NCBI GenBank assembly: GCA_030704615.1
Contig: CM060736.1
Coordinates: 67,501-131,500 of the forward strand
Direction of reading: 5' to 3'
DNA length: 64,000 bases
Source: Takakia lepidozioides
Taxonomy: Eukaryota > Streptophyta > Takakiopsida > Takakiales > Takakiaceae
Below the pieces are notes generated by a model, which was not told the DNA's origin, did no database searches, and was given only the letters and a program-made list of their open reading frames with translations. This document shows positions 35,269-46,823 of this stretch, one piece after another. Numbering within the stretch: the stretch's first letter is position 1; each line of letters starts with the position of its first letter. Made by a program: the position numbers and the translations under genes.

Positions 35269-38200
35269 ATGGAACAAGAATTATCAGAAAAAAAATACTT
35301 GTATAAAGGATTAGAATTTGAAGGAATAGAAAAAACTAAATATTTCTCAGATTTATGGGCGAAATGGAATTTAGTCAGATTGTTAACTAGAATTTTTTCC
35401 AATAGGGAAAACCTTATTAAGTTCTTTGATTTTCGAATTCTCGGTTCATTAATTTCACGCGATCTACGTAGTTCGAAGATCAACAGGAGTTCAATACTAA
35501 ATGGTTTTATGTTACTCATATTACCAGTGTTTATACATCGCCTGAATAATAGAAATGTTATTGAGGAGAAACAATTGGATTTAGTAGAAATAGTTAATGG
35601 ACATATAAACTATTGCGGATGTGACAAAAAAATACCAGATAAATCCCTTAAGTCTTTTAAGAGAAATCTTTCTATTTCTACGCATCATTCTCCCTCTCCC
35701 CGGGAACGGAAAAAGTAATCTGCTAAACTTAAGAAGGAATGAGAAAAATTGTTCAATTATTAAACAAAATTTGAGAAAAGAACTCTGTGTTATGCCAGTG
35801 TATGAGCAAATACATCTTTGGGGTTCACGATGGTGGAAAATTTGGATTCTAGAAAAATTTCTTCCTAGTTGGAATTTGTCCCAGAGTTCCACAAATAAGA
35901 TTGATCTTTTTTTAGGAGAAAAAAATGTAGAAGATCTGAAGTATTTTTTTGAATTCTATATCGAGAATATAATTCGTAAAGATTTTGATTGGGAATATAA
36001 ATTCGATTCTATTTTTCCAGATGATTCTAAGGGAGAAATGGAATTCAAATCGGAGGAGCTAATCAATTTACTAGAGGATATTCTATTTCTTCGAATCATG
36101 TCTGCTTTTTGTGAAAAAATTATTTCTGAAATAGAAGGTCCGTTCGAACCAGAAGATTTAGAATTAAGAAGACGAATAAATAATAATAATAATAATGAAC
36201 ATTTTTTTGATATTTCTTCGTCTCATGAAAAGAAGATGAACTGGGAATCGAATTGGTCAAAAAGAAAAATGTTTCAATTTTTTAATAACTGGGGTGAATC
36301 TGATCAAATTATTGGTAAATCTTTTATTTCTATGAAAAAAAGAGGGTGGCTTTTTTTACAAAATTATGCCGAATTTTATATATGGCAATTATATAGAAAT
36401 TATTTTGTTTATTGGGAGAAAGATTTGCAGCCATTAAAAATTGTGAGAAATCTGTTAAACGCAAGATCATTTTGGTTAAACTTTTCGAACAATGAACAAC
36501 TTTTTACTGAAGTAGATGATATATTGTCGGATATTTTATACAATTTTTCAAAGCATATTTCAAATAAAGTGAAAAGATCCAAAAATTTGAGACAATTTCA
36601 AGATAAATCTATAAATAATTTTCATTTAATCAGTCAAAAATTGAAATATATAGAAAAAAAAGAAAGATATTCTAATTTTCAAAGAACTTCTACTTCAAAT
36701 TCAATTGAAACTAATTGTTTGGAATCTAAAAAAAAAATATCTAAATGGTTTTTACGCGAAGAAAGAAAAAAAATGAACACCAAACGTGTCAAGCAATTAA
36801 CCACCAATTCAATTTTTCGGGATTTATTTTTTTTTATTAGAAATGGAGAGAGATATATAGAATCCAGTTTATCTTCCAAGTCTTTTTCAATAAATTCTTC
36901 GGTGTTCTGGGTAAAAGAAACATTTACGGGAGATATAGGGCGTATCATAGATAAATTTTTTCCAGAAGAGAGAAGAATAAAAGTTTCTAATTTTCCGAGA
37001 TCAATTCGCTATGCTTTTCTAGACATATTGTCAATGGATGAACTGGATATGGGTTCTTATGCCACTAAAAAATATATTGAAATTTTTAAAGTGGCTAAAA
37101 AAAGGCAACATCTTGTTTTTTTTGGATATCCCACGAAATCGGATAGTAATAGATTAGTTTATTTATGGGAAATAAAAAAAAAAAAAAAAAATTCATTGTT
37201 GAATCCTGTTATTTTCCCAAATTCCCCATATAACAAAATTGAACGAAATATATGTGATATAAAAAAATCAAGTTCAAATATATTTAAAAACTCAAATCCA
37301 TCTTGTAACGCCTATTCTTTCTGGCCTACCTTTTATCCATACAACAAAAAATACGTATTTCATTTCAGGGATTATGCAAAATTAGTTAAATTTTTGGATC
37401 AACTTAATTGGTTAATGACTAATTCCGATCTAGTTTATAACAAAACTTTTGATTTTAATATTATTAAAAAGGATCAAATTCAAAAAATTTATGCCCTAAA
37501 AAAAAATAATCTATTCTTCAATAGAAGAATTAATAAAAAAAAGGGAACAAACGATAAAATTTTGTTCATTTTACTAAAAACAAAAACTACGGGTAAGAAT
37601 CACCCATTTCTGCCTCAAATAAAAAAAAATTTTTTGATACGAAATTATTCTAAAGAAATTTTTGAGATATATATCTTGTTTACAAAATGTCGAATTGGTT
37701 TTATCAATTGGTATAGATCAAATCGCGATAAATTTTATAGACATTTGAACGATCCATTAAACGAATTACGTTTGATTAACAAGTTCATTTTTCATTTGAC
37801 GAGAAGAAATCCTAAAATTCGAATAGAAAATGAAAGTTTTATTGGTATAAGAAGAGATACAATTAATGAAAGTTTATTGAGTTGGAGAAAAAGTGGGATA
37901 ATTTTTTTTCGTTACGAAAAAAAGAGAGAAAAATATATTAATTGGAGTTTCGATGTATGTAAATGGACTGCTCAGACAGAAGAATGGAAAGAATTGTCAA
38001 AATATTATATTTCTGGGCATAGATATTTAGCAGTATTATCTAATAAAATAGATTTTTTTACTAATCGAAACTCAGTTGGGTGGTCTAAGAAACTTAATAG
38101 AAAGAATAATTCTATGTCTCATAGAAATTATAGAATCATCATTTCCGAAAATTTTATTGAAAATTTTCGAAAATTTTCAAACTTATTAGATTTTTGCCAG

Positions 38201-41200
38201 AAGTTTTCGATCATTAAAGACCCTTTTCTAAAAAGATTCGTTTCGAATAAGATTATTTCATCAAAAGAAATAAAATATGATATCGATAGAAAAATAATGG
38301 CACGGATCTGTTTTGATGAAATACCAATTACTAAAATTATTACTGATTATTTTTATAATAGAAATAATAATCAGATTTGCGTGGAACTTTTTGATAACAC
38401 TTTTTTCTCCATGATGGGTCAAAATCTAGAAAGTTGGCTTAATTCTGTAAAAGTTTCTAATTCTAATAGAAATTCACTGAAAAGTTATTTCCACAAAGCA
38501 GATACGCTGAAGTTTTTCAATTATCTACAAAATCCTCACTTAGAATATAATAAGAGATTGCCTTTTTATATGGGAAAAATTAGTATTAAAAATCCTAATT
38601 TAACATATGGACAATTATTAAATACCTTGCCTATATGCAACAAGCTTCTTTTTTCCTCTATTAATCGAATAAGATTCTCCCATGGAAAACCAAAAATTAT
38701 TTCGATTATTGAATCACAAGTATCTGACGTTTCATTACCCAAGTATTTACGGGGAACAAGTAACCAAAGTTTTTTATTTGTTCACGAATTCTATAAATTG
38801 TTCAATTCATTAATTCCAATTATTCCTTCTTTTCATGGAAAAGAAAAAGGTTACTTTATCCATAATATTTCTATTATAAACCGGTCGACCATGAAACGAA
38901 TAGTGAATTTCGAAATAACGGATTATTGCCAGTCTTATCTAGAAATATTGGATTTGCAAGAGAAAAAGAAGAATCCATATATTGAGGAGGTATCAAAACC
39001 GAACCATAATTTTATTCAAATTAATTTTAGTAAAAATGATTTACTATCTGAAAATTTCCTAATAATTCGAAATGAAAACAACGAAATGCTTGGTTGGGTC
39101 AACCAGTTATTCGGGAATTCCGATCCGGAGGAAGATTCGACATACGTAATTGCAAACAAAAGCATAAGTGACATAGACAAAAATTTAGGCTTTTCTAAAA
39201 AAAAGGAAATTCAATTACCCCTTCTTCCGATACACTCGACCACATCGGTTCAGAAACCAAAAATATATGAAAAATATATAACATCTAGTTTTTCTATAAA
39301 ATCCAATTTATTTAGAAAATATACATCATGGTTTTTTACTTCCGAATGGTGGAAATACTTGAAAAATATAGTATTAGAATTATTTTCGGAAATAATACCA
39401 AATCTTAGTGATCAAATTGACTATACTCTGCATACTACTCCGCAGGATATACGAAAAAATTTATATAATTCATGGACGAATTTACCATTAAATATAAAAA
39501 CTAATATTTCTGGGAATTCTTCTGTGAAATGGAATTCACGTCTATCAAAACAAATCGGAAATCAACGAGAAAAAAAAGGATTCGGATTTAGATGGTCACA
39601 TTTGGGATTAATAAATACATGGATTGGTCAATATTTAGCAACCATAGGTTTGTTCGCCTTTGGCTATTTAACTTTTGAAAAATATTTATCTACTTTACTA
39701 GGTTCAGACTATATCGGACTATGGAGATACTTCGAAACGATTCGATATTTAACGGATCCTTCACGCGGAATTTATTTAGATAAAATGATTCGTGGTAATT
39801 CAACGAAATTGATTGAAGCGGAGAATCTATTAAAACATTTTATAAGAAATTTAACACATTATATGAAAAACGGAGAATTTTATTTATTTACGAAACGGAA
39901 ATTAAATAGATGGTTGGTTAGAAACAAAAGCTTAGACCTTTCCCGAAGAGAACGAAAATTACTAGTTCAATCTCTAGTAACAGAAAGAAACATTGGTCAA
40001 TATGGATTGGATCCAACTTCTAGTTGTAATTCCTTCAATTATAGCTTCGGTTACCAAATTACTAAACAACAAGGACTTCATTATTTACGACATTTATCTG
40101 AAAATTATCAGAAGAATCTGGTTAATTATCCGTTTCATAAAATCAACTTAGCGGAGAAATGGGTTTTCCTGGCTTTTTGGCAAAAAATAACCTCTTCGCA
40201 AGTTTTATGGCAAGCCGGGATTTCGAAACTAACTTTTCATAGGAGACCTGTTCCGCTTCAATCGAGATTATCCTCTTTAAAAGGAATTTTACTAATAGGC
40301 CCCCCGCGAAACTGGACGATCCTATTTGATAAAAAATATAGCAGCAGATTCTTTTGTTCCTTCAATAAAAGTATCTATAGATAAACTTTTATATAACAAA
40401 CCTGATATTATAACTGAGAGTTGGATGAATATTTTGATGGAAAGTTTACGAAGATTGAGTCTTATTTTGGAATTAGCGGAAAAAATGTCCCCTCGCATAA
40501 TATGGATTCAAAATATTCATGAACTAAATGTAAATCGTTTGACTCAAAATGTAGAATCTGATCCAACTTTTTCACTTGGCATATTATTGAAATATTTCCA
40601 AACAGATTTCGTTAGTAATGAAGCTAGAAGTCTAGTTATTATTGGTTCGACTCACCTTCCCGAAGAAGTGGATCCTGCTTTAATTTCTCCAAATCGATTG
40701 GATCGACTACTAAATATTAGGATGCTTAATATCCTACAACGACAAAGAGAATTTCCTATTCTCCTACGTAGTAAAAATCTATACTTAGAAAATGAAGCAT
40801 CTTGTCTTAGTGAGTTCGGATATGGAACTTTGGGGTTTAATGCACGAGATTTAGCAGCTTTTGTTAATGAAATTTCATTGATTGGTGTTACTCAGAATCA
40901 AGCAGTTATTCAAACGAATACCATAAGATTAGCTTTTCACAGACAAGCTTCAGGTTTCACATATACAGATAATGAGATGGGATTTGGTCAAAATTTTGGG
41001 ATACTTTTTTATAAAGTGGGAAAGGCTGTTATACAAAATATACTTATAAAAAATTATCATAGAAATCCCTTATACATCGGTAACGACTTATGGAGAAAAA
41101 AAAAATATTATTTGTCCAAATGTTATTTAAAATCTTCTATTTTCGAACCAGCCATAAAAGAATTTACTATATTACCCCATGTTTTGGGTTGTTTAGCCGG

Positions 41201-42506
41201 ATCAGCAGCTCGAGATTCCTGGTTCATATCGGGGGATAAGCCTGATAATTGGATTTCTCTCGATAGATACGCTGAAAATGATTCTCACCTAGCTTATGGT
41301 ATTCTAAAAAGTCTTCTAGTGGAATTTCCGTGGTTAGAAATTTCTCGAAGGAATAATATAGATAAAAAAAAGGAATTGACTCTTCAGTTTCAAACAAGAA
41401 ATCCTTTACATATGATCCAAAAAGGATTTTTTTCAATAGCAAATAAAAAGTGTATACATACACAAAAAGAGTCGTTGCCAAATAAGTTTGTTTCTGAACG
41501 AACGACTCATTACAAGGAAAAGCTATATCACTTAACGAGTAACACGGCTTGGGCTCCTAGGATCTCGCGCCTCAGTTTCATTCGTAGTAATCTATTTGAT
41601 TGGATAAAAAGATCCAATGAATTTGAAGTTGCATATAATTACCGGCTTTCGAAAGGCAAAGAAAGAAGAAATTCTAACGGTTTACAAGAAGATTTTCAAT
41701 TTTGTCGAATCGTGCAACACAAAACGAAGGAACAACTTCCTTATGAAAGGATTCTATCTAGAATAAGACGGAGAAATGTACAAGAACTAGAATCCCAATT
41801 GGAAGAGATTTTATTGGAAGAGCAATTCGTAATATTAGGATTTTATCGATTATCTAAAGAATATCGGATGGAATATCAGTTATCTAATAAACCCATGTTA
41901 TTCATAGGAGGACGATTTCTTCGGGATCCCACCAGTTCATTATCTCAAATCCGTCAGTTCGTTTTTTCACGTCAAGAATTATTTGTAGATGAAGAAATGC
42001 TGAGAAGACTTTATGTTACTTACGGAGCGAGAAGAGAAAGAGAGAAATCTCGTTCAAGTCAAAAAATGAAACAATTTTTCCTTCGTCGCGGATATGGTCG
42101 AGATTCCATGACTAATTTATCCGTTAGTTGGTGGAACCAATTACCTTTTGTCGAGAAACACCATATCGAGACTTTTAAACGCATTGAAGGAATTGGTGTT
42201 CAATTGAAACGTCCACAAGTATTTACCCCTGTGTATTTATATCAACGTTGGCTAATTGAGAATCCAAAGGAAAAGTTAACTCGCTTTGAATTGTTAGGTA
42301 ATCAACAAAGATGGTTCAAAGCAAATAGTTCATTATTTCATGATTCCTTCATTTATAGTACTCTATTAGAAAGCTATCGATACCTATTCAAATTCTTTTT
42401 ATCTAATAGAATTTTACTGAATAGAATGACGAAGATTTTGTTGAAGAAAGGATGGCTTTTTCAGAATGAATTTGAACACTTGATTTATGATATGGTGACG
42501 AAATGA
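35269..42506 (+). CDS. ycf2: Ycf2, giant AAA-type plastid protein, frame broken twice
   Basis: Ycf2 is a large essential plastid protein related to FtsH. In flowering plants it belongs to a 2-MDa inner-envelope motor linked to protein import. Three frames together cover it: 35269 to about 35631, about 35633 to 40300, and about 40312 to 42506, roughly 2411 residues in all. The first break is at an A7 run (35626-35632), where one extra A shifts the frame. The second is at a C-run (GGCCCCCCGCG, about 40298-40308), inside the degenerate Walker A (IGPP...ETGRSYLIKN). Downstream, MSPRIIWIQNIHELN and IIGSTHLPEEVDPALISPNRLD (Walker B and sensor region) and NARDLAAFVNEISLI are well conserved. Both breaks need removal of one base. 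Long, conserved frames on both sides argue for a functional gene with sequence errors or true recent indels. Confidence 0.85.
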
Positions 42507-42811
42507 AACTAAACTTAATCCCTTTCTATAAATAAAAGAGGGAATCTCGTAAGAGGAGGAAGAATGTTAAGTAATGGATTAGTGTATAAGCAATATCCCA
42601 GTTTGCTATTAAGTTCTATATCGAAACTTCATTAAGAAATAAAAATTTTCGTCCTATTTCTATCTCTCCAGATTAACCAATCACTTCCAAGAACTGGGAC
42701 AAAAACTCAAGGATCATCAAATATATTACTAAAATCAGATAATTATGACGTGAGTTAAGCATATAAAGAAAAAAAAAAAATCGGATTTTTTTATATTTCG
42801 GATTTTTTTTT
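42507..42811. other. ycf2 downstream spacer
   Basis: 305 bases, A/T-rich, with a poly-A run near 42770-42780. I see no gene or hairpin of note. Confidence 0.5.
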
Positions 42812-43165
42812 TATTGAGAGGCTTACCTTTACCTATCATTCACTTATATCCCGTTTCTCGATTCCTTCTTACGTCCTTTCCCACCCCCTCATGTTTAGAA
42901 ATAAAATTCTGGGCGAAAGCAAGAACTAGAAGCGGATTATTTCTTTTGTTCCTCGTTGAAGAAAGATCACCTCGTTATCATATAGGGTTACCTGCTTGGA
43001 GGTTTACAAGGTGCAACGACCTCGTTATTGGATTGACTCAATTATTGAGTCATCTGAGAGGCAATAAAAAATATATCTATATATTTTCATGTCCTTTATA
43101 AAATCTTGTAATAGTGATGCAATAATTTTGTTTCATGATCGTGAGAAGCAAAAAATCCATCTGAA
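42812..43165 (+). pseudogene. tufA: Degraded tufA-like fragment (elongation factor Tu)
   Basis: An open stretch of about 95 codons starting LLRGLP. It then shows KFWAK, a VEERS...RYHIGLPAW segment and FTRCNDLVIG. This follows the C-terminal part of EF-Tu (LLRG..., KFKAQ, KEEGGRH..LPGY, FYVRTTDVTG) in order and roughly in spacing, with small gaps. A further weak block (HDREK, about 43135-43152) in another frame recalls the later GDRIK region. The GTP-binding domain is absent, so it cannot be functional. Takakia is reported to carry a plastid tufA pseudogene, which fits. The match is from memory of the family and is weak per residue. Confidence 0.5.
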
Positions 43166-44774
43166 TTTTTATTTTATTTTTCTAAATCCTACTTCTTATT
43201 ATTCTTGCTACCCCAGTGGATTTTTCCATATGCTAAACCTAAAGCTTCGGTTTTATGTTACGGGAAGTTACCACAACTAAGATACGAAAGAATTAGATTC
43301 TAATTTGGATTAATACTTCACATGCAGTTAAATCAGAATTATTGAATAATTCTAATTATAAATAAAATTTTGTAACTCAAAATATTCAATCATCATTTCG
43401 ACTTACAGGCTAGCCTATTATCAATCGATTTCTCCTCGATGATGTGAAACCGATAATGAAATAGAACCATAATGTATCACGAGAAACCTGTAAATACTGA
43501 TTCGAGGGAATTTTCGAGTTAAAGGAAAAAAAAAATACTTTCGACAAGAAAAAGGCTCCCTTACTTTGGATTGATCCTAGAAATTAGAAATAAAATTGTT
43601 CGATTAAATTTATTATTTGTTTTACCGGATGGAGAAAGAATCATAGTAACGAGATATGCGAAAAAATGAATGTTAAATTTTTAAACGGATAGATGTTTGA
43701 AATTTCCACAATTTTTCCAATTAAATAACGAATAAAAACAAAAAATTCTAGTTTCTTATCGAGGAATGAGATAAGTGAAAGGTGTGAGGCCCGTTCTAAA
43801 GATTAGTGGGGAGAGGAAGGAGGGAGAGATGGAATGAATAAGAAGATACGTGAAACAAAATCTTTGAAGCATATGAACGATACTTAGAATATTGAGCTTA
43901 TTAAAATTTGGAATTTTTTCATGAACATGAAATTTAGTCAAAATTCTGAAACATTTTTATCGGCTGTAATAAAGAAATGATTAATTCAAATAAAGAAAAT
44001 GGCTATTTTCTTTATTTGAATTGGTTCTATCTGAACTAAACTATTATTTGGTATGTATTGGTATGTATGTGCGTTGATTCATGATCAAGTTGACTATCGA
44101 GTTTCAGTAATTCTTACGTGAGGAATGAAAAATATGTCAAGAAACGACTAACTAAATCTGATCTGATGAGAAATTGAGAACCATACCAAGAAATATGTTC
44201 TATAATCTTTTCTAGAATAAAAAAAAAAATATATATATATATTTACTTATTTTTTTTTTCTTTCTCCTTCCAAAACTAATTACAAACTATTCCTATTGGT
44301 ACGTGGTTCGTCACTCAATCGATTACTTCATTTAGCAATGAAGTAAATAAATTTACTTTCAATTTACTTAGTAGAAGTGGAAAAGATCTAGCATAAATAA
44401 ATTGAATCTATTTCTTTTTCTACTTCACCTCACGATTCCTGTTCCATCACTTCTATTTCTATTCCAGCGAATCTAATAAATCTTTATGCTTCGTGGAGGG
44501 ATTCAGAGAAAAAAAAGGACAGAGAACTCATAAATATTTATTCGAATAGACGGTAAGTATTCTAAATGGGCTTGGAGAGAGGGAGGAGAAAAGGCTCGAA
44601 CAATAAACGATAAATTCAATTAAGTTTACGCTAGTTTTTCTCCCTATTTCAAATGAATCCAAAGTATTCAAAATAAGTTTATAGAAACTAGAATTGCTCG
44701 AACAAAAATAAATAGAAATCGATTTCACGCTAGTTTTAGATGCGATAATTCTGAGTTGAATCGATTCAATATAT
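43166..44774. other. Long spacer between the tufA-like fragment and trnD
   Basis: About 1.6 kb of AT-rich DNA on the 3' side of trnD. Apart from the hairpin at 43983-44022 and a short imperfect tandem (TTGGTATGTA repeated near 44048-44067) I see nothing. Open frames here are short and unlike known plastid proteins. Confidence 0.55.
43983..44022. repeat. Perfect 18-bp inverted repeat with GGCT loop
   Basis: Arms 43983-44000 and 44005-44022 are exact reverse complements around a four-base loop. It is isolated, over 700 bases from the nearest supported gene (trnD, 44775). It may be a transcript end or a relic. Confidence 0.7.
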
Positions 44775-44848
44775 CGGGATTGACGGGGCTCGAACCCGCA
44801 ACTTCCGCCTTGACAGGGCGGTACTCTAACCAATTGAACTACAATCCC
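44775..44848 (-). tRNA. trnD-GUC: tRNA-Asp (GUC)
   Basis: 74 nt, minus strand. The acceptor GGGATTG pairs with CAATCCC, the anticodon loop CTGTCAA gives GUC, and the T-arm is GGGTTCGAGCCC. It is third in the trnE-trnY-trnD cluster. Confidence 0.97.
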
Positions 44849-45065
44849 ACTAAATGTAGATCTATTTCTATTTATTATGTCGATTCAAAAGCCTTTGTGT
44901 CAAATAAACAATGAAATTTAAAGTATTTCTTCATTTGAGTAAAAGGGTAGAGTCTATTTCTCCGAAGAGCAATCAGAATTATCCATAACGAAGATATTAT
45001 CTTGTGACTAATGTTGGATATAGAGAAACAAAATATGTAGAAATTTTATTTGGTAAATTTGAGAT

Positions 45066-45147
45066 TGGGTCGAGCTGGATTTGAACCAGCGTAGGCATCG
45101 CCAGCGGATTTACAGTCCGTCCCCATTAACCACTCGAGCATCGACCC
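45066..45147 (-). tRNA. trnY-GUA: tRNA-Tyr (GUA)
   Basis: 82 nt class II tRNA, minus strand. The acceptor GGGTCGA/TCGACCC and the anticodon loop CTGTAAA (GUA) are clear, with a long variable arm. Confidence 0.96.
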
Positions 45148-45274
45148 GAAGAGAAAAAGGGATAAAAAAAAATATATTTTTTAATTTTTTCTCCCCCTTT
45201 TCTCTCGAAACTCATCGAATTGATGTGAAAAACTTCTAAGAAACTAATTCAAATTATCTCAAGGGTTTTCATAG

Positions 45275-45347
45275 TACCCCCAGGGGAATTTGAATCCCCG
45301 TCGCCTCCTTGAAAGAGAGATGTCCTAGGCCTCTAGACGATGGGGGC
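45275..45347 (-). tRNA. trnE-UUC: tRNA-Glu (UUC)
   Basis: 73 nt, minus strand. The acceptor GCCCCCA pairs with TGGGGGT and the anticodon loop CTTTCAA gives UUC. Besides translation, this tRNA supplies glutamate for 5-aminolevulinate synthesis, the start of chlorophyll and haem synthesis. Confidence 0.97.
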
Positions 45348-45362
45348 TTGACCCTTACCTTT

Positions 45363-45391
45363 ATGTTACCCGATTCACTATTTACTGTCAA
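45363..45391 (-). promoter_or_regulatory. Promoter of the trnE-trnY-trnD cluster
   Basis: On the minus strand TTGACA (45386-45391) is followed after 17 bases by TAACAT (45363-45368), ending 15 bases before trnE. The -35 box is perfect and the -10 box matches four of six. Confidence 0.6.
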
Positions 45392-45695
45392 TAGTTTGTT
45401 TCATTTCATTCCAGTTCTTGTTCCTTATAATCCATTTATTTAATGTTTAATTCGAAAATTGATTCGAAATTTCTCAAATATTAGTTCTTATACAATTTTT
45501 TCCCAAGATAAGTAGTTATTTGAGTTTGAGGAATAGAAGGAATAACTATTGAAATAAATTTGAATTGATTTTTGTTTGTATAGATAAGAAAATGTTACGA
45601 ATGGAAGAGAAAGAAGAAAAAAATTAGGAAATAGAAGTTTCAATATCTTTCTAATTTATTTCGTAACAAATCTTCAAAAGATAAAAGGAATTTTT
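45392..45695. other. trnE-cysA divergent spacer
   Basis: 304 bases between divergent genes. Beyond the trnE promoter I see no clear cysA promoter. AAAAGGAA just before the cysA ATG is a weak ribosome-binding sequence. Confidence 0.5.
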
Positions 45696-46823
45696 ATGAG
45701 TATTCTCGTACATGAAGTTTCCAAATCATTAGGTGACTCAAAAGTTCTTGATCGCGTAAGTTTCTATGTTCCCGAAGTCTCTTTAGTAGCCCTTCTAGGT
45801 CCTTCGGGATCAGGAAAATCCAGTTTATTACGAATAATCGCGGGTCTCGACAATCCAGATTGTGGAAGCATATGGTTACATGGCAGAGATATGACCAATA
45901 TTTCTACTCAATATCGGAGAATGGCTTTTGTTTTTCAACATTACGCCCTTTTCAAACACATGACTGTTCACGAAAATATTTCATTTGGACTCCGATTGCG
46001 AGGATTCCCTCATCAGAAAATAAAAAAGAAAGTAAAAGATTTGTTGGATTGTCTTCGAATTTCAGACATATCTTTTCAGTATCCAACGCAAATATCGGGG
46101 GGACAAAAACAACGCGTAGCCCTTGCTAGAAGTCTTGCAATTAGACCAGATTTTCTTTTGTTGGATGAACCTTTTGGAGCACTAGATGGAGAACTACGAA
46201 GACACCTTAGCAAATGGTTAAGACGTTACCTGAAAGACCATAAAATTACTACAATTATGGTTACTCATGATCAGGAAGAAGCTATTTCCATGGCTGATGA
46301 AATAATTATTTTAAAGGAAGGCCGTCTTTTACAGCAAGGAAAACCCAAAAATATCTATGATCAACCAATCGATCACTTTGTTGGTTTCTTCTTAGGATCA
46401 CTTATTGAAATTCCTCAATTTAATAAATCATTTGAGAATTTAGCGAAAGACATTGTACAACCAGATGATGACAAAAAAATAATGACATTTACTTCTGATC
46501 CGATATGGGCTGAATTATTTGAAAATCGAGCGATAAATAAATATCAGTTTTTTTTGAGACCTTATGAATTGCATATAAATTATCAAAGAGATTCGAATGC
46601 CACTTCTGTTCGAATCAAAAAAATTATTTATAAAAGAACCTTTGTTCAACTCGATCTATTTGTAACTTCCTTCTCATGGAACTTTACTATCCCAATAGGG
46701 TATCAAGCTTCTCGAAAATTACATATCGAATCTTTCATTCAAATTCTTTATATAAAACCTAGGATTCCAGTCTTTCTACGAGCTTATCCCCTATCTAAAA
46801 AACTCGTTTCTCTTCGGAAATAA
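45696..46823 (+). CDS. cysA: Sulfate ABC transporter ATP-binding protein
   Basis: The ATPase subunit of a chloroplast envelope sulfate importer, partner of membrane subunits such as CysT. It has 375 residues. Walker [10 protein letters not shown] is at residues 35-43, the Q-loop Gln near 81, the signature [14 protein letters not shown] from 134, Walker B FLLLDEP at 153-159, and the switch His in THDQEEA near 191. A C-terminal regulatory-like domain follows. The gene (mbpX in older liverwort literature) survives in liverworts, hornworts and Takakia but is lost in other mosses and vascular plants. All catalytic motifs are encoded without editing. Confidence 0.95.
   Translation: MSILVHEVSKSLGDSKVLDRVSFYVPEVSLVALLGPSGSGKSSLLRIIAGLDNPDCGSIWLHGRDMTNISTQYRRMAFVFQHYALFKHMTVHENISFGLRLRGFPHQKIKKKVKDLLDCLRISDISFQYPTQISGGQKQRVALARSLAIRPDFLLLDEPFGALDGELRRHLSKWLRRYLKDHKITTIMVTHDQEEAISMADEIIILKEGRLLQQGKPKNIYDQPIDHFVGFFLGSLIEIPQFNKSFENLAKDIVQPDDDKKIMTFTSDPIWAELFENRAINKYQFFLRPYELHINYQRDSNATSVRIKKIIYKRTFVQLDLFVTSFSWNFTIPIGYQASRKLHIESFIQILYIKPRIPVFLRAYPLSKKLVSLRK

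Noticed and set aside
43089-43280. 63-residue frame as a new gene
   Set aside because: No recognisable domain. Its early part is better explained as out-of-frame tufA debris.
44528-44833. 101-residue minus-strand frame
   Set aside because: It begins inside trnD and continues in spacer without homology.
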